Shown here in pieces: positions 39,801 through 46,838 of a stretch of DNA of 64,000 nt. The stretch lies in the NCBI RefSeq assembly GCF_028389875.1, contig NC_084678.1, positions 12,120,899 through 12,184,898 on the forward strand, written 5' to 3'. How positions within the stretch are numbered: the stretch's first letter is position 1; each line of letters opens with the position of its first letter. This DNA comes from Rhea pennata (lineage: Eukaryota > Chordata > Aves > Rheiformes > Rheidae). A model generated the notes under the pieces. It did not search any database. It saw only the letters and a list, made by a program, of their open reading frames with translations, and was not told the origin of the DNA. The translations under genes and the position numbers were made by a program.

Positions 39801-42800
39801 TTTAATTAATGTTTCCAACCACTTGTGCAACCTTCTCTCACACATCTCTCCCCTGCCCGCCCAGAAAAAGTGTTTCAAGCTCATTTACAGAAGAAAATGT
39901 GAAACCTGGTTTCACGCTGCCCACCCAGAGGCTGTTAACGCTGCTTTGCAAAAGGCGCCACGGGGGATGCACATGCAAAAGCAAAGCCGCTGGCAAGCGC
40001 CGGAGCAGCGCGCTGCCCGGGGCCGGTGCGGGAGCGGGTGCGCCGCGGGGGCCGCGCGCTCCACCAGCGCTGGCCACCGAGGCCCGTCCCCGTCCGCGAG
40101 CCTCGCGCTCGGGCCCCGCCGCGGCCGCCGCCGGAGCTGGGGGCTCCCCCCCGGCCGGGGTGCGACGCGGCGCACCTCGCTCGCGCGCAGACCTCGCTCG
40201 CGCGACACGTGCCCCGGCACCATTCGCCTCTGCAGGCGCCAGCGTCGAGCCCGGGCCTGCTCCGCCGCGAAGCGTGCCGGCAGCGGGGGCACTTTCCACG
40301 CCGTCCTCCCTTGCGTGTCGGACCCGTCCGGGCTGACGGCTCCGCTCTCTGCCGCCGCCCCGCCACGCTAAATGCTCGCTACGCCGGGTTGCCATTTTGC
40401 ACCTGGCAACTGGAAAATGAATGATTTTCTCGCTAGAACCAGTCTGTACGCTCAGAGAAAACCAGCCAGTTTCTTGCTACACAGCCAGGGTATTTCATAA
40501 ACTTACTCTGCTTCAAGCTTTCCACCTTAGCGAACCCTATACCACCAAGCACCGTACATATCCATCCTATCCAACACGATTACAGGATGTACCTGTTCGG
40601 GCTTGAGAGCTTCTAACAGCGCTAGGTGGAGGGAGGGGGGGGGAAAGCTGAGGGCTTGGCCTAAGGTATGGACAAACCCCTGTGATCACGAGCAGGCACT
40701 CGGGGCTAGCATTTAATCTGCTTTGTTTCAAGTGGGAAATATGTGAAGATCAAGTAAGTTCAAACCCAGGTCAAATATCCTTGAAAATCTTTGATTTATA
40801 TAAGCAGGAAAATGAAGTTTAAAAGAAGTGATTATGAAAGGGTTACTAAAAACACAGCTGTACGCACACTCTTATATCTGAGGCTCTCCAAAGAAAAACT
40901 GTGTGACATCTATATTAACCTTTGGCTGTACACCAATGACGGCCTGTAGTGAGCTGGAATGCAAGGCAGCCCCTTCCAAATTTTAACACAAGCCAGGTTA
41001 CAGCTGCAAATGCCTGCAGCCCGGGCTCACTTTATAAAGTATTCCCCGAAGAAAATTTTTTAACTGTTATAGAATCTTTTTCTAATACCCTACAGTGTTA
41101 AAGCCTGTTATTAAAGGGCAAAGAGATGGCTCGCCATGCCAAACACTTGTCAACAAAACGGATAGCCAGATGGTATGAAATAAAAGGAAACTCGGGGGCT
41201 CTTCGGCTTCTTGATTTACATTAACAAAAGCCACTTTCATGTGCTCCTTCCAAGAATGACTAATTCCCCCCCCCCCACCCCCCCACCCCCATTTTTTGCC
41301 AGGATTAAACAATGTTGTTCATTTTATAATCAACCATGAGACAAATTAACAAATTGCATCTCACTTGCGCCGGCTCTTTTAAAAAGGATTCTAAAGAAGC
41401 CTGTTTATTGAGTCAAGATTACCCACGCAAGGACACTCAATTATTTTTAGAAGAGTAGCTCTAAGTAATCTAGAGGATATTTACTCATCAGTTACTGTTT
41501 ATAATCTTGAAATTTAAGTGGTGCAGAAAATGCTTTGTATTTTTTCAGAAGTTCTTAAAATGAATCAATTTGTAAACTTTATTTGCACATGGTCTGAAAT
41601 GAAATTCCAACTAATTAAATTGTAGTAATAAGTTTTGTAAGATTAGTCAGTAATTAACCGGCCAACTTAGCCAGGCCACTCTGGCCAAATTCTCCTTTAA
41701 TATACATGTAACTTCATTCTTGACACAAATCCATTCCCCATCCCTCTTAGCACAGGTGTAAGTTAAGACAAAATGTAGCCTGTGAGTTAAGTGGTTATAA
41801 ATCTAAACCTAATTAATTGTCAAGATTTTACAGTAACATTACATGCTAAGTTCAAAGCTCCCTGAAGCATAACCCTGAAATGGAGCACCTGTATTCTGGT
41901 TCCTCCCTAGCAATATCCAGTATAAATTCCTTAGATTAAATATGCAGGCTATCTCCATAGAAATCCATGTGGTTTGTTTTTATTTTTTTATTTATTTTCA
42001 CCATGTAGCCTCTTGCTTCAATGTAAATCTTTAATTTTTCTAGTTTTCCCTAAAGTTGCATGACTAGATAGATGAAGAACTAGGAAAAAAAAACAAAAGA
42101 AAGTGCATTCATAGACTAGCATTTGGAAGCCTGGATTAACACAACTTGTTTATTGAAATTTGAAGGTATTATTTCTTTAGTCACTTTTACTTCCTCCATA
42201 CTAAGATGAAACATTATTACACTATGACACTTCCTCATTGCGGTGGCTCTAGTATAGTAATAAAAGCCTACCTGCGAAACGCAATGCTCGCAGCGTCTCT
42301 CTTACAAAACCAGGACACAGTTTACTACAGTCTGCCTTTAGCAATTCAGCTCTGCTTTAAAAGGGATCATTGTAGATCTCAAAAAAAAAAAAAAAAAAAA
42401 ATCAGTTTTACAATGGATCTTCTAATTTTCCCAGAAAACTGTACATATCAAAGCAGGTGTTGTATCTGACTATATACGTGAGTGAGTGGCTGGTCTAATT
42501 CATTAAAACGTCCATAAACAAGCCTGTCTTTGTCCTATAAAGATGAAAGACCAATGACTCTAATGGGATGAAAGGTGTGCACAGTGATGAAGAAAGCTAT
42601 TACAGATCTAGGTCCTTTTAAAACTCGTCCTGGCATGCACTGTTGACAAGGGAACAAAACAGCACAGATAAACCTCTGAAATGTGCCTTGCTGCTAATAA
42701 TTCCACCTGTCTTTTTAAAAACCATTGGATTTTTTTCTGCCCTCTTCCTACTCAATGACCATACTGGCAGCAATTAAATAAAATTATATACTTTATGTAT

Positions 42801-45274
42801 AGTTAATATGTAAGGTGCTTTATGAGAAGTTTTCACTTATAAGTAGGTATATTCACAATGTAATCTTTTTTCCCAGTTTCCTGATTAATTCCACTCTCAA
42901 TTACAAAACATTTGTAGTCAAAATCATTTGGGACCTGAACACTAATTCCTCGTGCTCCTTTCCCGTGGGCTGCGAAGATGGCCTTTCCTTGCGTAAGAAG
43001 CAGGGGGCCGGAGTGCTGGAGTGTACTGATGAAAAGGTATGCAGTAAATAGCCAGAAACAGCAAGGGTACCGCGGCTTTCCCTAAAGATAAACTTCATTA
43101 TTTGATTATTTTTCATAAAGGTTCCACTTTACCACAACGAAAACAGAAGTGTGAGTTTTGCTATTATTAGTTATTTCCACGTGCGTTGTCTCGTGTGAGT
43201 GACTCTCCCCGCACCTTGGCTGCGCCCTGTGCAGCACCCGAGTGCCGCAGGGAACAATGTTAGCACGATCACTCGTATCTCCAAGGGCAAATATTTGACT
43301 ATCAGTGGTACTTTTGGCTGCTCAAATATTTGATTTTAAATGTATCCTTGCTGATCGGCTTTAAGTATCTAGCAGTGATTAGACAAACACTATAATTCTT
43401 AATGGAAAGTATTAGCAGAGCCCCAAGGCCAAATGTAATTCATAGATACCTGCTGTGAAGCTTATGGTGTTTAATAAGAAGGTGCAGCTCATGCAAACTA
43501 GAGGTCCCAGGTCTCAGCATCATGCAAGAATTGTGCTGGGACAGCCCCCATACGTAGTAATTACTAATGTGTGTCACAGAGCCTATACAGCTACGGATCT
43601 TTTCCAGTTAGTTAAGTGCTGGGAACAGAGAGGTGGTGATTTAATCTTTGTCACCACTAAAGTTGCAGATAATCGAGGTGTGCAGAACAGTGGCATCCCT
43701 AAAGGTGTTAACGGATTTACTGACACTGAGGGTCGCTGCAGTCGCTAGCGTGTTAAGTGCCAGAGGAGCGTTCCTCTGTGTGTCCCTTTGGGCAAAAGTT
43801 TGAGTCGATCTTGTTTTGGAAGCACTGTTCAAATTTTGCCTTGAACTTGCAGGCACACAATCTGTACGTTTGGTGGTTTCAGAGCTGCACATGACAAAGT
43901 CTAAAAATGGACAGAGTGAACCAGGGTCTGTAATTACATATTTAAAATAGCATGCTCATCCTAACAACGTTTTACTCAAATCCAGCCAAGTTAGCCCAAA
44001 CGGGTGTGCAACCTACAGCGAGCAAACGGAAATCAGATTGGGCCATGGCATCTCATTAGAGAGGCCCGGCAAGCAGCATACAAAGTTCGCCAACTTTTGT
44101 ATCATTTGCTTAAAGCCAGCCACATGTGCTTGTGAAAAGAGGCGAGTTAGCTGCCTGAACCGGGGTCACAAGCAAGAGCGGCAGGAGTAACGAAGGATTT
44201 ACTCGGGAATCCCTCTCGAGCCGTTAAGAAAACACACGCCAGCGGCTTGGCCCGTGCAACCTAGCGAGCGCCGCGCTCGCCACACCGCGGGAACTATCCA
44301 CCTCGGCAGCCCTGGTAGTGTTGGCATCACTCGTGTGGGTGCGAGCCCGGCACTGCTAGCTGTGCCCCGGCCCGCAGTGCTGCCTGGTCCCCTGTCCTCC
44401 TTGGTGGCTCAGGAGGTGGCACAGTCCCGCTAGTTTTCCCGATCAACCCATAAATCTGATTGCTGAGGAGCAGCAAGTAACTACCAAAGGGGGAAGGTGA
44501 CAAAGAGCTGAGCGTGCCGGCACGCGGGGGGGGAGCATGGCACACGCTCGCGGCTGTCCGAGTGCCGTGGCAGAAGGACAGACCCTCTCCACCTTGCTGC
44601 CATTTAACTGTTGTCTAGCAAAGACACCGCCTTTCCAAGGGCCAAAATGTGCCCCTCGTCACCCTCAGAGCTGGCGGCCACCTGCCTGACGCCGCCGTCC
44701 CCCTTGGAGATGGCTCCCCCAGGGACACTCGTGCCACCAGCCTCCCACCCTCTCGCGGGCGACGGGGTCCCGCTGCAGCCGCTCCAGCCCGGCCGCGGGC
44801 CCGCGGGCCCGGCCCGGCTCCCGCTGCCCGTCGGCACTCACCCAGGTTGACGAAGCTCATGACCATGTCAGCCTCGGTGAGGAAGTTGCTGTCCTGCAGG
44901 CTGGCCAGCGGCGGCCCCTGCGTGCTGAAGAGGGGCTTGTAGGGGTAGGAGAAGCCCTCTCCGTCCTCGGCGGCGGCCCCCGCCGCCCCCTCCTCCACCG
45001 ACATGGCATTGTAGAGGTCCAGCATGAACATGGGGGCCGAGTTGTGCTTGCCGTGGAGGTGGGGCCGCGGGCGGTGCGGCAGGCCGAGGATGGAGAGGAT
45101 CTCCCGCTGCATCTCGCGGCGCTCGGGGCCGCGCAGCCGCCGGTGGATGAAGCTGGAGTGCACCTCGTTGTCCAAGGTGAAGTCGGCGAGGACGCAGCGC
45201 AGCCAGAGGGCGGGGGCGGCGGCGCCCAGCACCAGGAGCCAGGAGGCGGGCTGCCCGCGCCCCGCCGCCGGCAT
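2217..45274 (-). CDS. BMP7: BMP7, bone morphogenetic protein 7 precursor (complete, 7 exons, 436 aa)
   Basis: Secreted TGF-beta superfamily ligand that signals through BMP type I and II receptors to SMAD1/5/8 and acts in kidney, eye, limb and skeletal development (family knowledge). The CDS joins, on the minus strand, 45274-44842, 20530-20338, 9796-9648, 5622-5425, 4110-4034, 3563-3453 and 2366-2217. It contains a signal peptide (about residues 1-30), a propeptide (about 31-297), a furin-type RSIR site ending at residue 297, and a 139-residue mature chain. The seven knot cysteines are C335, C364, C368, C400, C401, C433 and C435; the chain ends CGCH. N-X-S/T sites lie at N192, N307, N326 and N377. 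Human BMP7 is 431 aa; the extra length is mainly a small Ala-rich insert in the propeptide. All splice sites are GT/AG and no frame is broken. BMP5, BMP6 and BMP8 are the nearest paralogues, but the propeptide and the mature N-terminus ([19 protein letters not shown]) fit BMP7. Confidence 0.97.
2367..3452 (-). other. BMP7: BMP7 intron 6
   Basis: An intron of 1,086 bases with sense ends GTAGGT..CCTAG. It includes a moderately GC-rich part around 2640-2800. No exon-like or repeat signal stood out. Confidence 0.9.
3453..3563 (-). CDS. BMP7: BMP7 exon 6: cystine-knot domain
   Basis: A 111-base phase-0 exon encoding residues 351-387: [37 protein letters not shown]. It carries C364 and C368 (the CEGEC pair) and the conserved glycosylation sequon N377 (NAT). 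The acceptor (sense) is AATCAAG and the donor is GTAGGT. The length and the phase match the vertebrate BMP5/6/7 gene structure. Confidence 0.97.
3564..4033 (-). other. BMP7: BMP7 intron 5
   Basis: A short intron of 470 bases with sense ends GTAAGG..ATCAAG. Nothing else was recognised in it. Confidence 0.9.
4034..4110 (-). CDS. BMP7: BMP7 exon 5: start of cystine-knot domain
   Basis: A 77-base exon with acceptor TGCAG and donor GTAAGG. It completes E325 and encodes residues 326-350, reading [20 protein letters not shown] then DLGWQ. C335 is the first cysteine of the TGF-beta knot, and N326 (NSS) is a glycosylation sequon. The exon is identical in sense to the corresponding human BMP7 exon as I recall it, which shows strong purifying selection. 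It ends in phase 0. Confidence 0.97.
4111..5424 (-). other. BMP7: BMP7 intron 4
   Basis: An intron of 1,314 bases with sense ends GTCAGT..TGCAG. Its middle holds a CpG-rich island (about 4660-4870), listed separately. The rest is ordinary AT-rich sequence. Confidence 0.9.
4660..4870. promoter_or_regulatory. CpG island inside BMP7 intron 4
   Basis: A segment dense in CG dinucleotides with repeated GCCGG, CCGCGG and GCGCGCC motifs, flanked on both sides by AT-rich intron. It is separate from the promoter island 40 kb away. It may be an enhancer, an orphan CpG island or a minor promoter; the sequence alone does not decide. Confidence 0.5.
5425..5622 (-). CDS. BMP7: BMP7 exon 4: end of propeptide, furin site, start of mature ligand
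   Basis: A 198-base exon encoding the last two bases of G259, residues 260-324, and the first base of E325. The reading begins [20 protein letters not shown] and continues [14 protein letters not shown], then the proprotein convertase site RSIR (residues 294-297). The mature chain therefore starts at S298 with [20 protein letters not shown]. The basic N-terminus of the mature chain is the part linked to heparan sulphate binding in BMP7. N307 (NRS) is a glycosylation sequon. The acceptor ends TTAAG and the donor is GTCAGT, both usable. An antisense open frame overlaps this exon and is a shadow. Confidence 0.97.
5623..9647 (-). other. BMP7: BMP7 intron 3
   Basis: An intron of 4,025 bases with sense ends GTGAGT..TTAAG. 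Mostly AT-rich with no gene-like signal. A low-complexity stretch at about 8164-8240 repeats TTCTT and AAAAG blocks. An exact octamer core (ATTTGCAT) occurs near 6885. Confidence 0.9.
9648..9796 (-). CDS. BMP7: BMP7 exon 3: propeptide
   Basis: A 149-base internal exon encoding the last base of R209, residues 210-258 and the first base of G259. The reading is [20 protein letters not shown], then [20 protein letters not shown] and LQLSVESID, which is the C-terminal part of the BMP5/6/7 propeptide. The donor is GTGAGT. The acceptor (sense) is T37 CC TCAG followed by AGATTC. A second AG lies two bases downstream, but its use would break the frame, so the first AG is chosen. The very long T tract is treated separately. 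Confidence 0.96.
9803..9839 (-). repeat. T37 homopolymer forming the exon 3 polypyrimidine tract
   Basis: 37 A residues on the + strand are 37 T residues in the BMP7 sense strand. Only six bases (CCTCAG) separate them from exon 3, and further pyrimidines precede them. The tract therefore is the polypyrimidine tract of the acceptor. Its exact length is likely to vary between individuals and is prone to sequencing error. Confidence 0.9.
10154..10169. promoter_or_regulatory. 16-bp palindrome with two POU/octamer-type half sites
   Basis: GTTTGCATATGCAAAC is its own reverse complement. It holds TTTGCAT and ATGCAAA, overlapping, which resemble head-to-head POU-domain half sites. It lies in an AT-rich stretch with further homeobox-like ATTA/TAAT cores (10100-10300). 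Regulatory function is an inference. Confidence 0.4.
12918..13012 (-). repeat. Decayed MIR-like SINE fragment
   Basis: The stretch contains CTCATTTTACAGA followed by a purine-rich segment and a TCTAGACTCAGACC-like part. This resembles the reverse complement of the MIR/CORE-SINE body (cctcattttacagatgaggaaactgag...gattcgaacccag). Divergence is high. Confidence 0.4.
14989..15030 (+). repeat. A-rich simple tract
   Basis: Runs of A broken by single G residues (A-run, GAAAAAG, A-run, GAAAA..). It may be simple sequence; I could not identify a retrotransposed body in front of it. Confidence 0.8.
16302..16349 (+). repeat. Tandem duplication, two 24-bp units
   Basis: The unit starting CTTGAAACACAAAGTAAAG (16304-16322) recurs as CTTGAAACACAAGGTAAAG (16328-16346), with one mismatch in 19 bases and a 24-base period. 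It is intronic, and the unit length keeps any overlapping frame open. Confidence 0.8.
16538..16600 (+). repeat. Ancient amniote repeat fragment (CCATTGACTTCAA core)
   Basis: Contains CTCCCATTGACTTCAAAGGC followed by ATCAGGATTTACTCC. This matches the palindromic CCATTGACTTCAATGG-type core seen in several other places in this window and in many amniote genomes. The following part (to about 16870) has a degenerate GAGTTAGGTATCC..CTAAGCACCTG pattern that may be another old repeat. Confidence 0.45.
17268..17335 (-). repeat. Decayed CR1-like LINE 3' end
   Basis: Reading TTTATAGATTC..AAAGGTCAGAAAG.. TGATCATTTAGTCTGA, this is recognisable as the reverse complement of the old CR1 3' end common in turtles, crocodilians and birds (..AGACTAGATGATCA..). 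It is a short, diverged fragment with no coding part. Confidence 0.5.
19590..19960. promoter_or_regulatory. Candidate conserved noncoding element (intron 2)
   Basis: An AT-rich stretch with clustered developmental-factor-like sites: CCTTTGAT (TCF/LEF-like, near 19684), GATTAATTGG and TAATAATTGC (homeobox-like), and CAATATAAACA (forkhead-like). No repeat similarity was noticed. Conservation cannot be seen in one sequence, so this is a suggestion only. Confidence 0.25.
20338..20530 (-). CDS. BMP7: BMP7 exon 2: propeptide
   Basis: A 193-base internal exon with acceptor TTCCAG and donor GTGAGT (sense). It completes V145 and encodes residues 146-208 plus two bases of R209. The reading contains the BMP7-type propeptide core [20 protein letters not shown] followed by [17 protein letters not shown] and [10 protein letters not shown]192 in NETF is a predicted glycosylation site shared with the family. 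Differences from the human protein as I remember it include a cysteine at residue 156 (QRCHY, where human has PRYHH), Q after NETF, and P in EHPGR where human has L. Confidence 0.97.
20933..20950 (+). repeat. (AC)9 microsatellite
   Basis: Nine uninterrupted AC units read directly from the sequence. Confidence 0.9.
21420..21560 (-). repeat. MIR-like SINE
   Basis: In the printed direction it reads GGGGAAACAGAGG.. TGCCTCGCCTGAGGTCACGCAG (split here), then GAGGTTTGAACCAGGGGCTTCC. This is the reverse complement of the tRNA-derived part and core of MIR/CORE-SINEs (gaggaaactgaggcacagag..gaggtcacacag..gggatttgaaccc). It is the best preserved SINE copy in the window. Confidence 0.7.
21658..21728 (+). 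repeat. Ancient amniote palindromic repeat fragment
   Basis: It reads GTGTAAATCCATTGAGTTAA then ATGGAATTACTCCTGAAAAT and GAGCCTGA. This is the GTGTAAxTCCATTGACTTCAATGGAGTTACxC pattern that recurs in this window. Confidence 0.5.
22160..22312 (+). repeat. MIR-like SINE fragment
   Basis: It has a CTAGCTCTAACATCTAAG..CCTTAGGAAGATCCCTTAGTC part and a 3' part GTGTTTGGAAAACACTTGG..CTGTAAGTGTTAGCAATACTA, resembling the MIR core and tail (..ctttgagat..gctatataagtgctaagtatta). Diverged. Confidence 0.5.
28155..28245 (-). repeat. MIR-like SINE fragment
   Basis: CCCATTTTACAGCTGGGTAA followed by GGGAGGTAAAGGCGACAAG and GTGTGGCAAGGCTAAGCCC fits a decayed reverse-strand MIR. It is followed directly at 28252-28305 by GTAAATCAGGATGAATACAT..GAGATCAAAACCAGGC, a copy of the palindromic amniote repeat. 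Confidence 0.45.
30809..30838 (+). repeat. GGA-repeat purine tract
   Basis: An uninterrupted purine-rich run of GGA units passing into GGC-GGA units. In the BMP7 sense direction it is a TCC repeat. Such tracts can form GGA-type quadruplexes or triplex DNA. Confidence 0.8.
34050..34290. promoter_or_regulatory. CpG-rich segment in BMP7 intron 1
   Basis: CG-rich with motifs such as GCGCCGC, ACGCGGCCACGC and GAGCGCCGACCGC, standing out from the AT-rich intron on both sides. The open frame on the minus strand here shows no known domain. Confidence 0.4.
35830..36080. promoter_or_regulatory. CpG island in BMP7 intron 1
   Basis: Dense CG dinucleotides with GGGGCGGGCGGCCGCGGGCC (a GC box and a NotI site, near 35967-35985) and GGACGGCGG. 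Overlapping open frames on both strands are typical of GC-rich DNA. It could be an alternative promoter or an orphan island. Confidence 0.5.
38393..38460 (+). repeat. Ancient amniote repeat fragment
   Basis: ACCGACTTCAATGGCATTGC followed by CCAGCGTGGAATTTGGCCCC matches the TTGACTTCAATGG..AGAATTTGGCCC half of the palindromic repeat. Confidence 0.5.
38815..38910 (+). repeat. Ancient amniote palindromic repeat copy
   Basis: TCTGTTCTCAGTTGTGCTAG then TGTAAATCTCGAGGGAGTTT, ATTGGAATTAC and AAATGAGATAGGGCCAG follow the full repeat layout: left arm, GTGTAAATC, ATTG core, ATTAC, GAGAT..GGCC. Confidence 0.5.
39960..40400. promoter_or_regulatory. Strong CpG island in BMP7 intron 1
   Basis: The most CG-dense segment outside the BMP7 promoter, about 5 kb into intron 1. 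It contains runs such as CCGCCGCGGCCGCCGCCGG and a directly repeated ACCTCGCTCGCGCG (40174-40187 and 40191-40204, 17-base period). Long open frames exist on both strands here but show no family features and reflect the lack of stop codons in GC-rich DNA. An alternative promoter, an antisense transcript start or an orphan island are all possible. Confidence 0.6.
41266..41290 (-). repeat. C11-A-C7-A-C5 tract (G-quadruplex candidate on BMP7 sense strand)
   Basis: The + strand has C11, A, C7, A, C5 followed by a T run. In BMP7 pre-mRNA this becomes G5-U-G7-U-G11, well suited to a parallel quadruplex with one-base loops. Confidence 0.8.
41300..41680. promoter_or_regulatory. Candidate conserved noncoding element (intron 1)
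   Basis: AT-rich stretch with ACAATG (SOX-like), CTAATTAAAT and GTAATTAAC (homeobox-like) cores and no repeat similarity until about 41686. Proposed only from motif density. Confidence 0.2.
41686..41785 (+). repeat. Ancient amniote palindromic repeat copy
   Basis: It begins GGCCAAATTCTCCTTTAATA, has TGTAACTTCATTCTTGACAC in the middle and ends CACAGGTGTAAGTTAAGACAAAATGTAGCC. This follows the layout of the palindromic repeat including both outer arms (GGCCAAATTCT / AGAATTTGGCC-like). Confidence 0.5.
42381..42401 (+). repeat. A21 homopolymer
   Basis: 21 consecutive A residues within BMP7 intron 1. Confidence 0.9.
44842..45274 (-). CDS. BMP7: BMP7 exon 1: signal peptide and start of propeptide
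   Basis: This exon encodes residues 1-144 plus the first base of codon 145. The start ATG (45274-45272) has G at -3 and opens MPAAGRGQP, followed by a hydrophobic stretch and a likely signal cleavage after LRCVLA at residue 30, before [17 protein letters not shown]. Strongly conserved BMP propeptide motifs follow: [42 protein letters not shown] and [13 protein letters not shown]. The exon ends with CTG G and a donor reading GTGAGT (sense), so the phase is 1. An in-frame ATG at 45364-45362 lies 30 codons upstream but has C at -3, and the reading frame stays open still further up, so the N-terminus is the least certain part of the model. Compared with human BMP7, residues 96-106 carry an Ala/Gly/Glu-rich insert. 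Confidence 0.95.
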
Positions 45275-45900
45275 CGCGGCGCGGCGGCGGCGGCGGCAGC
45301 AGCGGCGCGGCGCGGGGGGCGCGGGGGGCGCGGGGCTGCCCCGCCGCGGGCAGCGCCCCACCATGCGCGGCGGCACCGGCGGCGGCGCCGCGCTCACTGC
45401 GGCGGCCGGCGGCCCCCGCGGCGGCGGCGCCGCTGCCCGCTCATGGCCCCGCGCGGCCGCGGGTGGCTGCGGGCGCCGCGCTCTGCCCGCGCGTCCCGCA
45501 CGCCGCGGCGCCGCCGAGCGCCGTCTGCGGCCCCGCGGCGCGGTGGCGGCGGTGGGAGGAGCGGGCGGCGCGGCGCGCCCCGGCCCGCGGGGGAAGGACG
45601 GCGGAGCCGCGCCGCTGCCCGGAGGAGGAACCTCGCTGCGCTCAGGTTGCCTGGCGGGTGCGTGTGGCGGCGGCGGCGCGGGGGAGCCGTGCCCCCGCGG
45701 CGAAGTCAGCGCGCACGTCACGGAGGAGCCGACACCCCGGGAGGGAGGGTGGCTGGCGGAGGAGGAGGGGGCCCCGATCCGGGGCTGGTTTGTGCGCCTA
45801 AGCGCATCGTGTCCGTGCACACGCGGGCGCACGCAGGCACGTCCCTCCCGCCCTCCCTGGTCTTCCAAGCAGGCTCGGCTGGGGACAGGCTGTCCAGGGC
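45275..45900 (-). promoter_or_regulatory. BMP7: BMP7 5' UTR and promoter CpG island
   Basis: Extremely GC- and CG-rich sequence directly upstream of the BMP7 start codon, continuous with the island over exon 1 (down to about 44700). GC boxes are seen at 45563-45568 (+ strand GGGCGG) and 45848-45853 (sense GGGCGG), with a TGACGT CRE-type half site in sense at 45720-45715. No TATA box was noticed, which fits a dispersed CpG-island promoter. The transcription start cannot be fixed from sequence. Long open frames on both strands in this segment reflect base composition. Confidence 0.75.
45362..45364 (-). other. BMP7: Upstream in-frame ATG, alternative BMP7 start
   Basis: It is in frame with the chosen start, 30 codons upstream, and has a C at -3 but G at +4. 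Its use would put a Pro/Arg-rich extension before the signal peptide, which would be expected to weaken secretion. The downstream ATG with G at -3 gives a signal peptide of normal BMP7 length and is preferred. Confidence 0.4.
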
Positions 45901-46747
45901 AGCGGCAGCAACTCCGAATTATTTAGAGCGCGATGATTACACACCAACTCGCGTAGCCGTGCGTGTGTGTGCGCGGAAGGACACGCTTTCCAGCTGGCAG
46001 CCAGCAGAGGTAGTGGAAAAGCGGTGTAGAGTCCCGGGGGCAGTTACCCGCTGAGAGCCCTAAGAGCAGCAGCGTTTTCGTGATTCGGGAGCAGGAACCT
46101 TACGGCGTGCTGTAATCATCCTCACCTTCCCCTTGCCTTCCGCTCTCTGCACTTTCCTCCCCTTCCCTCCACTTTTCTGCCACTTTGTGGCACGTTGGCT
46201 TGGATTATCAACTTTTTTACAGCAGTGATTTTTTTTTTCTTTTTAACTCCGTGCCTGTATAACAGCTAGAACGATGTAGTCCTCGTCCTCATTAGTCCAG
46301 GTAGATGGCTGCTGCCGCCGTAAGTAGCAGTAATAATTTCAGACAGCAAAGGTAGACTACTGCTTCCCAAATGTCACTTGGAAAGAGAGAGGGGCACTGG
46401 GCGGGAGGGATTATCTGGGGTGCTCAATCCAGCCCGAGGTAATTGCAGGAACTACATACATAACATTTATGCTGACATGAAGATTCGTTCTGCAGGCAGA
46501 GGAGGAAGGGGGGGAGGAGAAAGGAGGTCAGTGTTGTTTCTTTAGTAGCTTATTCATCTGATGGTTTCAGACGAGCAGTATCCAGCACCTGATCCTGCAT
46601 ATGTTCTGGAAACTAATGTTTAGCACTTTTTTAGCTCTTTATGCTTAAAATCCTTGTGTAAACCGTAGGTAGGTTAAAAGAGCTGCATGGGAAACACTGA
46701 GTGATTTTAGTTGTGCGTTTGTGTGCATGCGCATGCACCTCTTAATA

Positions 46748-46838
46748 ACAGGGAAACTGAGGCATGGCGTTGAAGTGACTCATATACCAACTGAAAAAAA
46801 GTGCTGGAACCAGCATTAAACTCCTAACTCAGTCCTAA
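46748..46838 (-). repeat. MIR-like SINE fragment
   Basis: CAGGGAAACTGAGGCATGGC, then GTGACTC and GCTGGAACCAGCATTAAACT follow the reverse-strand MIR layout (gaggaaactgaggca..gtgactt..gctgggatttgaaccc). Confidence 0.55.

Larger units (their letters stand above)
20531..44841 (-). other. BMP7: BMP7 intron 1
   Basis: An intron of 24,311 bases with sense ends GTGAGT..TTCCAG. It holds several decayed MIR-like and palindromic repeats, (AC)9 at 20933-20950, a GGA-repeat at 30809-30838, CpG-rich islands near 34.05-34.29, 35.83-36.08 and 39.96-40.40 kb, a C-rich/G-quadruplex tract at 41266-41290 and an A21 tract at 42381-42401. No additional protein-coding exon was recognised. Long first introns of developmental genes often carry enhancers. 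Confidence 0.9.

Noticed and set aside
39809..40424. Long overlapping open frames on both strands (up to about 185 codons) in the intron 1 CpG island
   Set aside because: They overlap in several frames on both strands, are Arg/Pro/Ala/Gly-rich as expected from CG-rich DNA, and show no domain, signal peptide or splice context.
45024..46054. 300- and 336-codon open frames on the + strand across the BMP7 promoter
   Set aside because: They are antisense to exon 1 and the 5' UTR and consist of Arg/Gly/Ala-rich low-complexity sequence; stop codons are simply rare in this composition.
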